Assembly (NCBI GenBank): GCA_943788365.1 | Contig: CALSPZ010000001.1 | Coordinates: 496,001-560,000 of the forward strand | From: CAJQGY01 sp905478015 | GTDB taxonomy: Bacteria; Pseudomonadota; Gammaproteobacteria; Magnimaribacterales; D2472 | Reading direction: 5' to 3' | Length of the DNA: 64,000 nt | Part shown: positions 52,112-60,899 of the stretch, in pieces | How the letters are laid out: every line of letters begins with the position of its first letter | Numbering within the stretch: position 1 is the first letter of the stretch | Translations under genes and position numbers: made by a program | Notes under the pieces: model-generated | The model's database searches: none | What the model was told of the DNA's origin: nothing | What the model saw: only the letters and a program-made list of their open reading frames with translations

Positions 52112-52150
52112 ATTTATTCACTGATTGCCAACAGAAAAAAAACAGCTTAT

Positions 52151-52166
52151 ATACACTATATAGTGA
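52151..52166. promoter_or_regulatory. NrdR box 1
   Basis: ATACACTATATAGTGA matches 13 of 16 positions of the NrdR consensus acaCwAtATaTwGtgt. Its partner is 31 bases downstream, the usual tandem spacing on one face of the helix. Confidence 0.65.
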
Positions 52167-52181
52167 AAAAAAAGTAAATTG

Positions 52182-52197
52182 TCACAATATATAGTGT
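52182..52197. promoter_or_regulatory. NrdR box 2
   Basis: TCACAATATATAGTGT matches 15 of 16 positions of the NrdR consensus. It lies just before the candidate -35 box of nrdA, well placed for repression. Confidence 0.75.
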
Positions 52198-52205
52198 TTT
52201 TTTAC

Positions 52206-52233
52206 TTGATTCTTTATCCACAACTTGTAATAT
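52206..52233 (+). promoter_or_regulatory. candidate nrdA promoter
   Basis: TTGATT (52206-52211) and TAATAT (52228-52233), 16 bases apart, with a DnaA box in the spacer. The leader to the nrdA ATG would be about 120 bases. Confidence 0.4.
52214..52222 (+). promoter_or_regulatory. DnaA box in the nrdA promoter
   Basis: Perfect TTATCCACA inside the spacer of the candidate promoter, so DnaA binding could directly affect nrdAB transcription. Confidence 0.55.
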
Positions 52234-52359
52234 TAGGTACAAGACGGATATAAAAGTTAGTGTAACTGCAGACACACAAACTTCTTCCAAAATTGTAAAG
52301 AAAACTCTAGAAAAGAGTGAAGAATTTTTTGAGATAAATTTAGGGAAAATTAGATAAGC

Positions 52360-55239
52360 ATGGAAACAAAAATACAATCTGAAAGCACGACAACAAAAAT
52401 TACTAAAGAACTAGGAATTAATGAGGTTGAATTAACAGCTCCTGGAAGGCTCAGAGTTATTAAAAGAAATGGGAAAGTGGTTGCTTTTGAGGAAGATAAA
52501 ATAAAAGTTGCAGTAACAAAAGCTTTTTTAGCAATAGAGTCTGGAAATGCAGCAGCAAGTGACAGAATACATAAAAAAGTGAATCAAATCACTGAAAGTG
52601 TAATTGAGGTTTTTGAAAGAAGAATGCCATCAGGTGGAACTCTTCACATAGAAGAAATACAAGATCAGGTAGAGCTTCAGCTAATGAGATCTGAGGAACT
52701 CGAAGTTGCAAGAAGCTATATTTTATATAGAGCAGGAAGAACTCAAGAAAGGAAGAAAGTTGCACCAATAGTTGATATTCCAGACGTTCCAAATATTAAT
52801 ATAACCAAAAGTGATGGTTCAAAAGTTCCTTTAGACGTAGAAAGACTTGCATCATTAATAGCTGATGCCTGTGATGGTTTGGCTGATGTCTCAATAAATG
52901 AGGTTCTAAATGAAGCGCTTAAGAACCTTTATGATGGTGTTTCTATATCCGATATGAGATCAAGCTTGATTATGTCTGCTAGAACAAAAGTAGAAAAAGA
53001 GCCGAACTATTCTTTTGTTACTGCAAGAATACTAATGGATCAGATTAGAAATGAAGCGCTAGGGTTTTTAAATATTGCAGAAGATGCAACATATGAACAA
53101 ATGGAACAATATTATCCTAAGGCTCTAAGCGCATACATAGACAAAGGAATTGAGCTAGATATTCTGGATGAAGAATTAAAAAACTATGATCTTGTTAAGC
53201 TTGGAAATGCAATAGATCATACAAGAGATAATCAGTTCACTTATTTAGGGTTACAGACTCTATATGACAGATATTTCATTCACTCAGATGAAATAAGATA
53301 TGAGTTACCTCAGGTATTCTTTATGAGGGTTGCTATGGGCTTAGCAATAGAAGAAGAGGAAAGAGAAGAAAGAACAATAGAATTTTATAGGCTACTATCA
53401 AGCTTTGACTATATGAGCTCGACTCCAACCTTATTTAACTCAGGAACAAAAAGACCCCAGCTATCATCTTGCTACCTAACTACAGTACCAGATGATCTTG
53501 ATGGTATATTTGGAGCAATTAAAGATGATGCTCTTTTATCAAAATGGGCAGGTGGTCTTGGTAATGACTGGACCCCGGTAAGAGCAATGAATTCATACAT
53601 TAAAGGAACAAACGGCAAAAGCCAAGGCGTTGTCCCCTTCCTAAAAGTTGCAAATGATACTGCAGTCGCTGTTAATCAAGGTGGGAAAAGAAAAGGTGCA
53701 ATGTGTGCGTATCTAGAAACATGGCATCTTGATATCGAAGAATTCTTAGATCTAAGAAAAAATACAGGTGATGACAGAAGAAGAACTCATGATATGAATA
53801 CAGCAAACTGGGTGCCTGATTTATTTATGAAAAGAGTTGAAGAAGGTGCGAATTGGACACTATTCTCCCCAGGTGAAACACCAGATTTACATGATCTAAC
53901 AGGAAAAGAATTTGAACAAAAATATGCTGAATATGAAGCAAAAGCTGCAGCTGGAAAAATGGATCAAGCAAAATCTATACCGGCAAAAGAGCTTTGGAGA
54001 AAAATGTTAACGATGCTATTTGAAACAGGTCATCCTTGGATAACTTTTAAAGATGCATGTAATCTAAGATCACCTCAACAGCACACTGGGGTAATCCACT
54101 CTTCAAACCTTTGCACAGAAATAACATTAAATACTTCAGCAGACGAAATTGCTGTATGTAATCTTGGGTCTGTCAATTTATCAAGGCATATGAAAGATGG
54201 TAGATTGGACGAGGATAAGGTAAAGCAGACTGTTTCAACCGCAATAAGAATGCTTGATAACGTAATTGATATCAATTATTACTCCGTAGATACAGCAAAA
54301 AATTCAAATATGAAGCACAGACCTATCGGTCTTGGGCTTATGGGCTTTCAAGATGCTCTTTACAAGCAAAATATTCCATACTGCAGCAATGAAGCTGTTG
54401 AATTTGCAGATAAAAGCATGGAGTTGATCAGCTACCATGCAATTCATGCATCAACAGAGCTTGCAAAAGAACGTGGGGCCTACCAAACCTTTGATGGTTC
54501 TCTCTGGAGTCAAGGAATACTTCCAAAAGACTCTTTAAAGATACTAATAGAAAACAGAGGAAGCCAATATATAAATGTTGATGAAACTGAGACTTTGGAT
54601 TGGCATACATTAAGAGAAAAGGTAAAAAGTGATGGTATGAGAAATTCAAATGTTATGGCTATAGCTCCGACGGCTACAATCTCAAATATCACTGGAGTGA
54701 CGCAATCTATAGAACCAACCTATCAGAACTTATATGTTAAATCTAATCTTTCTGGGGAATTCACAATAGTAAATCCTCATCTAGTGGATAAGCTAAAAAG
54801 CCTTAATCTTTGGGATGATGTAATGATTAACGACCTTAAGTACTTTGAAGGCAGTTTGTCACAAATATCAAGGATACCTGATGATGTAAAAAAATTATTC
54901 TCAACTGCTTTTGAGGTTGAACCAAAATATATAGTTGAATCTGCAAGCAGAAGACAAAAATGGATAGATCAGGCTCAATCCCTAAATCTATATATTAATA
55001 ATGCAGATGGTAAAAAGTTAGATATTACATATAGAATGGCATGGTACTCAGGATTGAAAACAACTTACTACCTGAGATCGCTTGCCGCAACAACAACAGA
55101 AAAATCAACAGTAAAACAAGGAAACTTGAATGCTGTTAGCGCAGAAGTTAAAGAAGCGCCACAACAGGAACTTGGGGCACCAGCACCGGTTCCTACAGCT
55201 TGCTCTTTGGATGATCCAGATTGCGACGCTTGCCAATAA
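52360..55239 (+). CDS. nrdA: class Ia ribonucleoside-diphosphate reductase, alpha subunit
   Basis: Reduces NDPs to dNDPs with NrdB. 959 residues, long because the N-terminus carries one clear ATP-cone (about 28-120, GRLRVIKRNGKVVAFEEDKI) and a second, degenerate cone (about 143-235, ITKSDGSKVPLDVERLASLI), as in the Pseudomonas enzyme. Active-site residues are Cys371 (SSCYLT), Asn583, Cys585 and Glu587 (SNLCTEITL) and Cys600 (AVCNLGS). The C-terminal redox pair is in CSLDDPDCDACQ. Followed 14 bases later by nrdB; NrdR and DnaA sites lie upstream. Confidence 0.97.
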   Translation: METKIQSESTTTKITKELGINEVELTAPGRLRVIKRNGKVVAFEEDKIKVAVTKAFLAIESGNAAASDRIHKKVNQITESVIEVFERRMPSGGTLHIEEIQDQVELQLMRSEELEVARSYILYRAGRTQERKKVAPIVDIPDVPNINITKSDGSKVPLDVERLASLIADACDGLADVSINEVLNEALKNLYDGVSISDMRSSLIMSARTKVEKEPNYSFVTARILMDQIRNEALGFLNIAEDATYEQMEQYYPKALSAYIDKGIELDILDEELKNYDLVKLGNAIDHTRDNQFTYLGLQTLYDRYFIHSDEIRYELPQVFFMRVAMGLAIEEEEREERTIEFYRLLSSFDYMSSTPTLFNSGTKRPQLSSCYLTTVPDDLDGIFGAIKDDALLSKWAGGLGNDWTPVRAMNSYIKGTNGKSQGVVPFLKVANDTAVAVNQGGKRKGAMCAYLETWHLDIEEFLDLRKNTGDDRRRTHDMNTANWVPDLFMKRVEEGANWTLFSPGETPDLHDLTGKEFEQKYAEYEAKAAAGKMDQAKSIPAKELWRKMLTMLFETGHPWITFKDACNLRSPQQHTGVIHSSNLCTEITLNTSADEIAVCNLGSVNLSRHMKDGRLDEDKVKQTVSTAIRMLDNVIDINYYSVDTAKNSNMKHRPIGLGLMGFQDALYKQNIPYCSNEAVEFADKSMELISYHAIHASTELAKERGAYQTFDGSLWSQGILPKDSLKILIENRGSQYINVDETETLDWHTLREKVKSDGMRNSNVMAIAPTATISNITGVTQSIEPTYQNLYVKSNLSGEFTIVNPHLVDKLKSLNLWDDVMINDLKYFEGSLSQISRIPDDVKKLFSTAFEVEPKYIVESASRRQKWIDQAQSLNLYINNADGKKLDITYRMAWYSGLKTTYYLRSLAATTTEKSTVKQGNLNAVSAEVKEAPQQELGAPAPVPTACSLDDPDCDACQ

Positions 55240-55253
55240 AAAAGGAGAATAGA

Positions 55254-56489
55254 ATGTTAAATTGGGATGAATACAATACAGAAGAAACAAACCAAGTTGC
55301 TCAAAAAGCACCTGCTCAAACAAAAGAAGAAAAGGAAGTCATAGTAAAGCTTGAAGAATCTCCATCGTTTGAAGCAACATCAGAAGAGGGAAACAGAGCA
55401 GAAATAGCGAGAGCCTCGCTTGAACAGCTTGACGTGCAAGATGGTATTAAAGAGCTGGATGAAATGAAGGGTGGAAGAGTTGAGGTAGATCAGAAAGCAA
55501 TGATAAATTGCAAAGCAGACCTAAATCAATTGGTACCATTCAAATACGACTGGGCATGGCAAAAATATCTTGACGGCAGTGCAAACCACTGGATGCCGCA
55601 AGAGATCAATATGACAAATGATATTGCATTATGGAAATCAGAAGATGGTCTTACTGATGATGAAAGGACAATTGTTAAAAGAAACCTAGGTTTCTTTTCA
55701 ACTGCTGATTCACTAGTAGCAAATAATCTTGTTTTAGCAATCTATAGGTTAATTACCAATCCCGAATGCAGACAATACATCCTTAGACAAAGTCTAGAAG
55801 AAGCAATACACACTCATGCCTATCAATACTGCATTGAGTCTTTGGCTATGGATGAAGGCGAGATATTTAATATGTATAGAGAAATACCATGTGTGGCAAA
55901 AAAAGCATCATGGGGACTTAAATATACTAAAGAAATTTCCGATCCAAATTTCCAAACTGGAACAGAAGAGACAGACAAGCAGCTACTTCGTAACTTAATA
56001 GCTTTCTATTGTGTTTTAGAAGGAATTTTCTTTTACTGTGGTTTTACACAAATTCTTTCTATGGGAAGAAGAAATAAAATGACTGGTACTTCTGAACAAT
56101 TTCAATATATTCTAAGAGATGAATCGATGCATGTTAATTTTGGAATTGATGTGATAAACCAAATAAAAATTGAGAACCCCCACCTTTGGGATGAGCAAAT
56201 GAAAAGCGAAGCTGCTCAAATGATACTAGAGGGTACAGAGTTAGAGATACAATACGCAAGAGACACTATGCCAAGAGGGGTGTTAGGTATGAATGCATCG
56301 ATGATGGAAGAGTATCTGAAGTTTATTGCCAACAGAAGACTTACTCAAATAGGGCTTGAAGAAGAATTTAAAGGCGTTACAAATCCGTTTCCTTGGATGT
56401 CAGAGATAATGGATCTTAGAAAAGAAAAGAATTTCTTTGAAACAAGAGTGATCGAATATCAAACAGGCGGGGCCCTTAATTGGGAGTAA
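55254..56489 (+). CDS. nrdB: class Ia ribonucleoside-diphosphate reductase, beta subunit
   Basis: Di-iron/tyrosyl-radical subunit of 411 residues. The ATG at 55254 is chosen for AAAGGAG six bases upstream. Iron ligands are seen in FFSTADSL (Asp), LEEAIHTHAY (Glu, His, with the radical Tyr), LEGIFFY (Glu) and RDESMHVNFG (Glu, His). An N-terminal acidic/Gln-rich extension of about 60 residues precedes the core. The C-terminus ending in GGALNWE may hold the NrdA-docking tail. The hemolysin-III-like frame begins within the last codons. Confidence 0.97.
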   Translation: MLNWDEYNTEETNQVAQKAPAQTKEEKEVIVKLEESPSFEATSEEGNRAEIARASLEQLDVQDGIKELDEMKGGRVEVDQKAMINCKADLNQLVPFKYDWAWQKYLDGSANHWMPQEINMTNDIALWKSEDGLTDDERTIVKRNLGFFSTADSLVANNLVLAIYRLITNPECRQYILRQSLEEAIHTHAYQYCIESLAMDEGEIFNMYREIPCVAKKASWGLKYTKEISDPNFQTGTEETDKQLLRNLIAFYCVLEGIFFYCGFTQILSMGRRNKMTGTSEQFQYILRDESMHVNFGIDVINQIKIENPHLWDEQMKSEAAQMILEGTELEIQYARDTMPRGVLGMNASMMEEYLKFIANRRLTQIGLEEEFKGVTNPFPWMSEIMDLRKEKNFFETRVIEYQTGGALNWE

Positions 56490-57130
56490 CCAACCCATTT
56501 AAAAAAAAGCCTCTTCTAAGAGGCTTTTTTCATGAATGGATGTTTTTTGTTTCTATTGGCGCTTGCATACCTCTAATATTAAAAAGTTCAAACTCAACTG
56601 AACTTACAGCGACTATTATTTATTCAATAGGTATTTTTATGATGTTTGGTTTTAGCGCCCTCTATCATAGGGTTAACTGGAAACCAAGAATATCAAGTTT
56701 AATGAGGAGGCTTGATCACTCATCGATTTTCATAATGATAGCTGGAACGTTCACACCTATATGTCTTTTAGTAATTCCTAAGCCAACTGGTATAAATCTC
56801 TTAATAATAATTTGGATAATCGCTGGATTAGGGATACTTCAGTCAATGGTGTTTACTAATATGCCGAGAGTACTTAGAGCAGGTCTCTACCTTGGTGCTG
56901 GATATATAGCGATTCCATATATGTCGATAATGTTTTCTGTAATGGGTTTTACTAATTTTGCTTTAACAGTTGCCGGCGGAACAATATATTCAGTTGGAGC
57001 TATTAGTTATGGTTTTAAATTTCCAGATATTAGCCCAAAGTACTTTGGCTTTCATGAATTTTTTCATTTACTTGTTTGTATTGCTGCTATCTTACATTTC
57101 ATAGTTATCTACTCAATTGTTGGAACATAG
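56480..57130 (+). CDS. hemolysin III/PAQR family membrane protein
   Basis: Seven-helix membrane protein of the PAQR/HlyIII (YqfA) superfamily, probable metal-dependent hydrolase. Metal-site residues are present: SALYHRVNW, DHSSIFIMIAGTFTP and HEFFHLLVCIAAILH. The TTG at 56480 overlaps nrdB by ten bases with GGCGGGG upstream. N-terminal residues KKKPLLRGFFHEW match the family's KPxLRGxxH start, so this start is favoured over the ATG at 56540. The nucleotides of these codons form an intrinsic terminator hairpin. Confidence 0.87.
   Translation: MGVTNPFKKKPLLRGFFHEWMFFVSIGACIPLILKSSNSTELTATIIYSIGIFMMFGFSALYHRVNWKPRISSLMRRLDHSSIFIMIAGTFTPICLLVIPKPTGINLLIIIWIIAGLGILQSMVFTNMPRVLRAGLYLGAGYIAIPYMSIMFSVMGFTNFALTVAGGTIYSVGAISYGFKFPDISPKYFGFHEFFHLLVCIAAILHFIVIYSIVGT
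56503..56530 (+). terminator. intrinsic-terminator hairpin inside the HlyIII coding start
   Basis: Arms AAAAAAGCCTCT and AGAGGCTTTTTT with a TCTA loop and a T-run. It lies 14 bases after the nrdB stop and would end nrdAB transcripts, yet it is also codons 8-17 of the next gene. Confidence 0.75.
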
Positions 57131-57133
57131 AGC

Positions 57134-57748
57134 ATGAAGTTATATTCTAGTAAAGTAGCGCCTAGTCCAAAAAAGGTTCTAGTTTTTATCGCTGAAAAAA
57201 ATATAGACAATATTGAGATTATAAATATAGACCTAGCGCAACTAGAACATAAGACACCTGAATATAAAAAAATTGCCCCAAACTCTAAAATACCTGCCTT
57301 GGTGCTAGATGATGACACAATAATTCTTGAAACAACTGCTATATGCAGATATCTAGAGGAGCTTTATCCCAGCCCTAACTTATTTGGAGAAAATCCAATT
57401 GAAATAGCTTCAATAGAAATGTGGTACTCAAGAATTACAAATGAATTGATGTATCCATTAATGATAGGTTTTAGACATACTCATCCTGCGATGAGTCAAA
57501 TAGAAAATCAGTTTCCCGATTACGGCCTATCTCAAAGAGAGAATGCAAAAAATTCTTTAAGAATTTTTGATAAGATTTTGTTTGAGAATGAATATGTTGC
57601 GGGACAAAGATTTACTTATGCTGATATACAAATGGCCGTCTCACTTCAATTCCTTGTAGGGCTGAATAAGATTAAGCTAAGCGAGTATAAAGCCCTAGAT
57701 GCGTACATTGAAATGATAAATGCACGCCCTAGTTTTAATAAACCTTAA
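57134..57748 (+). CDS. glutathione S-transferase family protein
   Basis: Thioredoxin-fold N-terminal domain (MKLYSSKVAPSPKKVLVFIAE, cis-Pro in NSKIPALVLDD, ETTAICRYLEE) and an all-helical C-terminal domain (NEYVAGQRFTYADIQMAVSLQFL). 204 residues. The Ser-rich active-site loop fits a serine/cysteine GST. It starts three bases after the membrane-protein gene and shares four bases with the convergent SDR. Substrate unknown. Confidence 0.92.
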   Translation: MKLYSSKVAPSPKKVLVFIAEKNIDNIEIINIDLAQLEHKTPEYKKIAPNSKIPALVLDDDTIILETTAICRYLEELYPSPNLFGENPIEIASIEMWYSRITNELMYPLMIGFRHTHPAMSQIENQFPDYGLSQRENAKNSLRIFDKILFENEYVAGQRFTYADIQMAVSLQFLVGLNKIKLSEYKALDAYIEMINARPSFNKP

Positions 57749-58650
57749 GAATCCTTATTTAATAGCTCAAATATTTTAAGCGTCTGCTCACCACCATTCT
57801 GAAGCGCTCTTGCATCAGACATATCAGATATGTTATCCCAGCTTGCTGCAATATTTTCAGGCGTCATATCTTCACCTGTGCCTAAAGAAACTCCCATAGT
57901 CTCATGAATAAAAATTCTTGAAAAAACACCTGCTCCTGCTGCCATTACAGCACCATTTGGAGCTTGGTCACTTGCTAGGTATAACACTGCTGGAGTTACG
58001 TATTCTGGTTGCATATTTTTACCAAAGTCTTCAGGTATTAAACCTTCTGTCATTCTTGTGTATGCAACAGGCGTAATAGAGTTAGAAAATACATTGTATT
58101 TTTGCCCTTCTATTTTTAGTGTGTTCATCAAACCAATCATCGCCATTTTTGCTGCTCCATAATTTGCTTGACCAAAATTTCCAAAAACCCCACTGGATGA
58201 GCTTGTAAATATAATCCTTCCATAACCTTGCTCTCTCATAATTGGATAAATAGTATGTGTACAGTTTAATGTTCCCTGAAAATGAACATCCATAACAAGA
58301 TTAAAGTCTTCCATAGTGACATTATGAAAACTTTTATCTCTAAGAATGCCAGCATTATTAACAAGAATGTCTATCCTTCCCCACTTATCCATGACTTCTT
58401 TTACCATAGATTGTATAGCTCCTAAATCAGTAACACTTGCTCCATTAGCAATTGCTTCACCACCTTCGGAAATAATTTGGTCTACAACCTCATTAGCAGC
58501 ATCACTTGCACCGCTTCCATCAACACTTCCACCCAAATCATTAACAACTACTTTAGCTCCTCGCCTAGCAAGTTCTAAGGCATGCTGCTTTCCAATGCCG
58601 CCACCAGCTCCAGTAACAATTGCTACCTGGTCGTCAAATCTAATAGTCAT
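57745..58650 (-). CDS. SDR-family 3-hydroxyacyl-CoA/17-beta-hydroxysteroid dehydrogenase (MFE-2-like)
   Basis: 301-residue SDR with TGAGGGIG at 14-21, the VNDLGGSVDGSG loop characteristic of the MFE-2/HSD17B4 dehydrogenase domain, catalytic Ser in TSSSSGVFGNFGQANYGAAK with Tyr and Lys, and NNAGILRDKSF. The likely role is oxidation of hydroxyacyl-CoA in beta-oxidation of branched or sterol-derived acids. AGGAGA precedes the ATG. Stop shared with gst (TTAA). Confidence 0.92.
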   Translation of the reverse strand: MTIRFDDQVAIVTGAGGGIGKQHALELARRGAKVVVNDLGGSVDGSGASDAANEVVDQIISEGGEAIANGASVTDLGAIQSMVKEVMDKWGRIDILVNNAGILRDKSFHNVTMEDFNLVMDVHFQGTLNCTHTIYPIMREQGYGRIIFTSSSSGVFGNFGQANYGAAKMAMIGLMNTLKIEGQKYNVFSNSITPVAYTRMTEGLIPEDFGKNMQPEYVTPAVLYLASDQAPNGAVMAAGAGVFSRIFIHETMGVSLGTGEDMTPENIAASWDNISDMSDARALQNGGEQTLKIFELLNKDS

Positions 58651-58787
58651 TTAGTATCTCCTGTTTTAAATCTTGTATTAAGAATTCCAATAAAAAGTAT
58701 TTTATATCAAAAGCTATAACTAATACTATTTTTAAATAGCAAAAGCTTTTTTTACAAAAAAAATAATAGAAAGTTTATGATATAGAA

Positions 58788-59360
58788 ATGTTTGAATATC
58801 CAGATCTTTCGCTAGAAAAAGTTGAGCTAAATAATAAGAAACTTAATCTTAATGTTTGGCTCGATCACGCTCTGAATAATATTTTGTGGGAAGAAGGATT
58901 TATTAATATTTTTGGCAAAACACATAAAATTCCTAGACTACAAGCATGGTATGCAGATAAAAATATAAGTTATAAATACTCTGGGAAAACCCTTAATCGA
59001 AATAACTGGAATGAAACGTTAATAGTTATAAAAAATTACATCGAAAGTACTACTAATGAAAAATTTAATTCTGTTTTAGCTAATCTCTATAGAGACGGAA
59101 ATGATTCCATGGGTCTTCATGCAGATGATGAAAAAGAACTGGGGCATGAGCCGATCATTGCCTCTCTTTCACTAGGCGCTTCAAGAAAGATATATTTTAA
59201 ACATAAGTACAAAAAAATTAACTTCAATTTAGATCAAAATCATGGTGATTTGATAGTTATGAAGGGTCTAACTCAGAAGTTTTGGAAACACGAAATAAAA
59301 AAGGAAAAAAAGGTTATTTTACCTAGAGTAAATTTAACTTTTAGGAATATAATTGACTGA
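58788..59360 (+). CDS. alkB: AlkB-family 2-oxoglutarate dioxygenase (ALKBH2/3-like)
   Basis: Repairs alkylated bases in DNA or RNA by oxidative demethylation. His111 and Asp113 (LHADDE) and His168 (FWKHEI) bind iron; Arg180 and Arg186 (PRVNLTFR) bind 2-oxoglutarate. 190 residues, close to ALKBH2/3-type bacterial enzymes rather than to E. coli AlkB. The start has only AT-rich upstream sequence. 23 bases before mdh. Confidence 0.93.
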   Translation: MFEYPDLSLEKVELNNKKLNLNVWLDHALNNILWEEGFINIFGKTHKIPRLQAWYADKNISYKYSGKTLNRNNWNETLIVIKNYIESTTNEKFNSVLANLYRDGNDSMGLHADDEKELGHEPIIASLSLGASRKIYFKHKYKKINFNLDQNHGDLIVMKGLTQKFWKHEIKKEKKVILPRVNLTFRNIID

Positions 59361-59383
59361 TAATTTTTATATAGGAATCAAAA

Positions 59384-60382
59384 ATGAGCGAAAGAATTAA
59401 AGTTGTTGTTACTGGTGCTGCTGGACAAATTGCATATTCGTTAATACCAAGACTGGTAGATGGTAAAACTTTTGGGAATAAAATAGTTGATTTATGTCTT
59501 GTTGAAATACCTCAAGTTGTGAGTAAGCTAGAGGGTTTGGTAATGGAGCTAGATGACTCTTATTTTCCTCATATGGGGGAAGTTACATACACAGATAACT
59601 TTGATGAAGCCTCTAATGATGCTGACTGGTTTTTGCTTGTTGGCAGCATACCAAGAGGAATTGTTTATGAAGGAAAAAAGATTGAAGAAAGATCAGACCT
59701 GCTAAAAATTAATGGTGGTATATTTGTTAAACAGGGCGAATCCATTGGAAAAAATGGTAAGCAAAATGCAAAAATTCTTGTAGTAGGCAATCCAGCTAAT
59801 ACAAATGCGTTGATAGGAAAAAATTCTGCAAAAAATGATGGGCAGCTTTGGATGGCAATGACAATGCTAGATTCAAGCAGGGCTAAATCTGTTATTGCAA
59901 AAAAGACAAATAAATCTGTAAAAAATATTAAGCATATGATTATTTGGGGAAATCATAGCCCGACAATGTATCCGGATATTGAAAATTCAAAAATTGATAA
60001 TGTTTATGGTAGAGAAATGATCGATGATACTAATTGGATAGAAAGCTCTTTCTTGCCAACTGTTCAACAAAGAGGCAAAGCTGTTATAGAGGCCAGAGGA
60101 GCTTCATCAGCAACATCAGCTGCAAAAGCTGCGTTAGATACTATAATTGCTTGTGAGAACGCTACAGCTGAAGGAGATTGCTTCAGTGCAGCCATTACAA
60201 GTGACGGTTCATATGGTGTTCCAGAGGGTTTGATATGTGGTTACCCCCTAATAACTCTTGAAGATGGTTCGGTTGAGATTAAAAGAGATATTGCATTATC
60301 AGACTTTGCAAAATCAAAATTTAAAGTATCTATAGATGAACTTTTATCTGAAAGAGAGGCTGTTCAGCATCTGCTTTCATAA
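59384..60382 (+). CDS. mdh: malate dehydrogenase (NAD, cytosolic type)
   Basis: Oxidises malate to oxaloacetate. It has TGAAGQIAYSL at the NAD site, the LDSSRA (Asp, Arg) and WGNHSPTMYPD (His) catalytic motifs, and GSIPRG and EERSDLLKINGGIF substrate loops with an extra IVYEGKK insertion. 332 residues. The Arg in the commonly seen MTRLDHNRA is Met here (MTMLDSSRA), but this is not the catalytic Arg. Directly followed by the next gene with no gap. Confidence 0.94.
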   Translation: MSERIKVVVTGAAGQIAYSLIPRLVDGKTFGNKIVDLCLVEIPQVVSKLEGLVMELDDSYFPHMGEVTYTDNFDEASNDADWFLLVGSIPRGIVYEGKKIEERSDLLKINGGIFVKQGESIGKNGKQNAKILVVGNPANTNALIGKNSAKNDGQLWMAMTMLDSSRAKSVIAKKTNKSVKNIKHMIIWGNHSPTMYPDIENSKIDNVYGREMIDDTNWIESSFLPTVQQRGKAVIEARGASSATSAAKAALDTIIACENATAEGDCFSAAITSDGSYGVPEGLICGYPLITLEDGSVEIKRDIALSDFAKSKFKVSIDELLSEREAVQHLLS

Positions 60383-60835
60383 ATGAAACTTAGCAAGGAC
60401 ATAGAAGGAATAATTTTAGATATCCTTACTAATGAGGATTGCTCTAAGGTTATTTTATCAACTAGCAAAGAAGTATCATCCTTAATTAGTAATCTAGAAA
60501 AAACATCTATAGAAGAAATTTCTATAACTCCAAATATATCTAAATTAGGTGAAGAGCATTGTGATATTTTTATTGTTTTAGATGATATTAAGATTAGCCA
60601 AGTGAACATTGGAACAATAAAAAATCTAATTAGCTCTAAAATAATTATATTTACAAATGACCCTGATCTGGATAACGAAACAATGATTAAAATGGGCCTT
60701 CAAAAAGAACTCTCTGATAAAGAAAACCAATATAGATGTTTCTCATACAATCTAGACACCTATAATAATAAAAGATCTTGGAATAACGCTGATGGCTGGG
60801 CAAATCCAGAAAATTTTAATAAATTTAGGTGGTAG
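60383..60835 (+). CDS. DUF6231-like protein of unknown function
   Basis: A 150-residue protein starting at the base after the mdh stop. The N-terminal part looks like a reduced Rossmann-like domain (DIFIVLDDI, SSKIIIFTNDP), and the C-terminus CFSYNLDTYNNKRSWNNADGWANPENFNKFRW matches the ending YxLYDYKxxPDWLNxxxWANPERFxxYRW that I recall from DUF6231 proteins of Gammaproteobacteria. Role unknown; coupled to mdh. Confidence 0.7.
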   Translation: MKLSKDIEGIILDILTNEDCSKVILSTSKEVSSLISNLEKTSIEEISITPNISKLGEEHCDIFIVLDDIKISQVNIGTIKNLISSKIIIFTNDPDLDNETMIKMGLQKELSDKENQYRCFSYNLDTYNNKRSWNNADGWANPENFNKFRW

Positions 60836-60899
60836 ATAATATATATATTCTAGTTACTATTAAAATGTTTTTAAATTTATGTGAAGTTAAGATTTATTC

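Noticed and set aside
59860..59890. Met in place of Arg in the MDH MTRLD segment
   Set aside because: The catalytic Asp and the substrate Arg of LDxxR are present; the changed residue is not one of the known catalytic ones.
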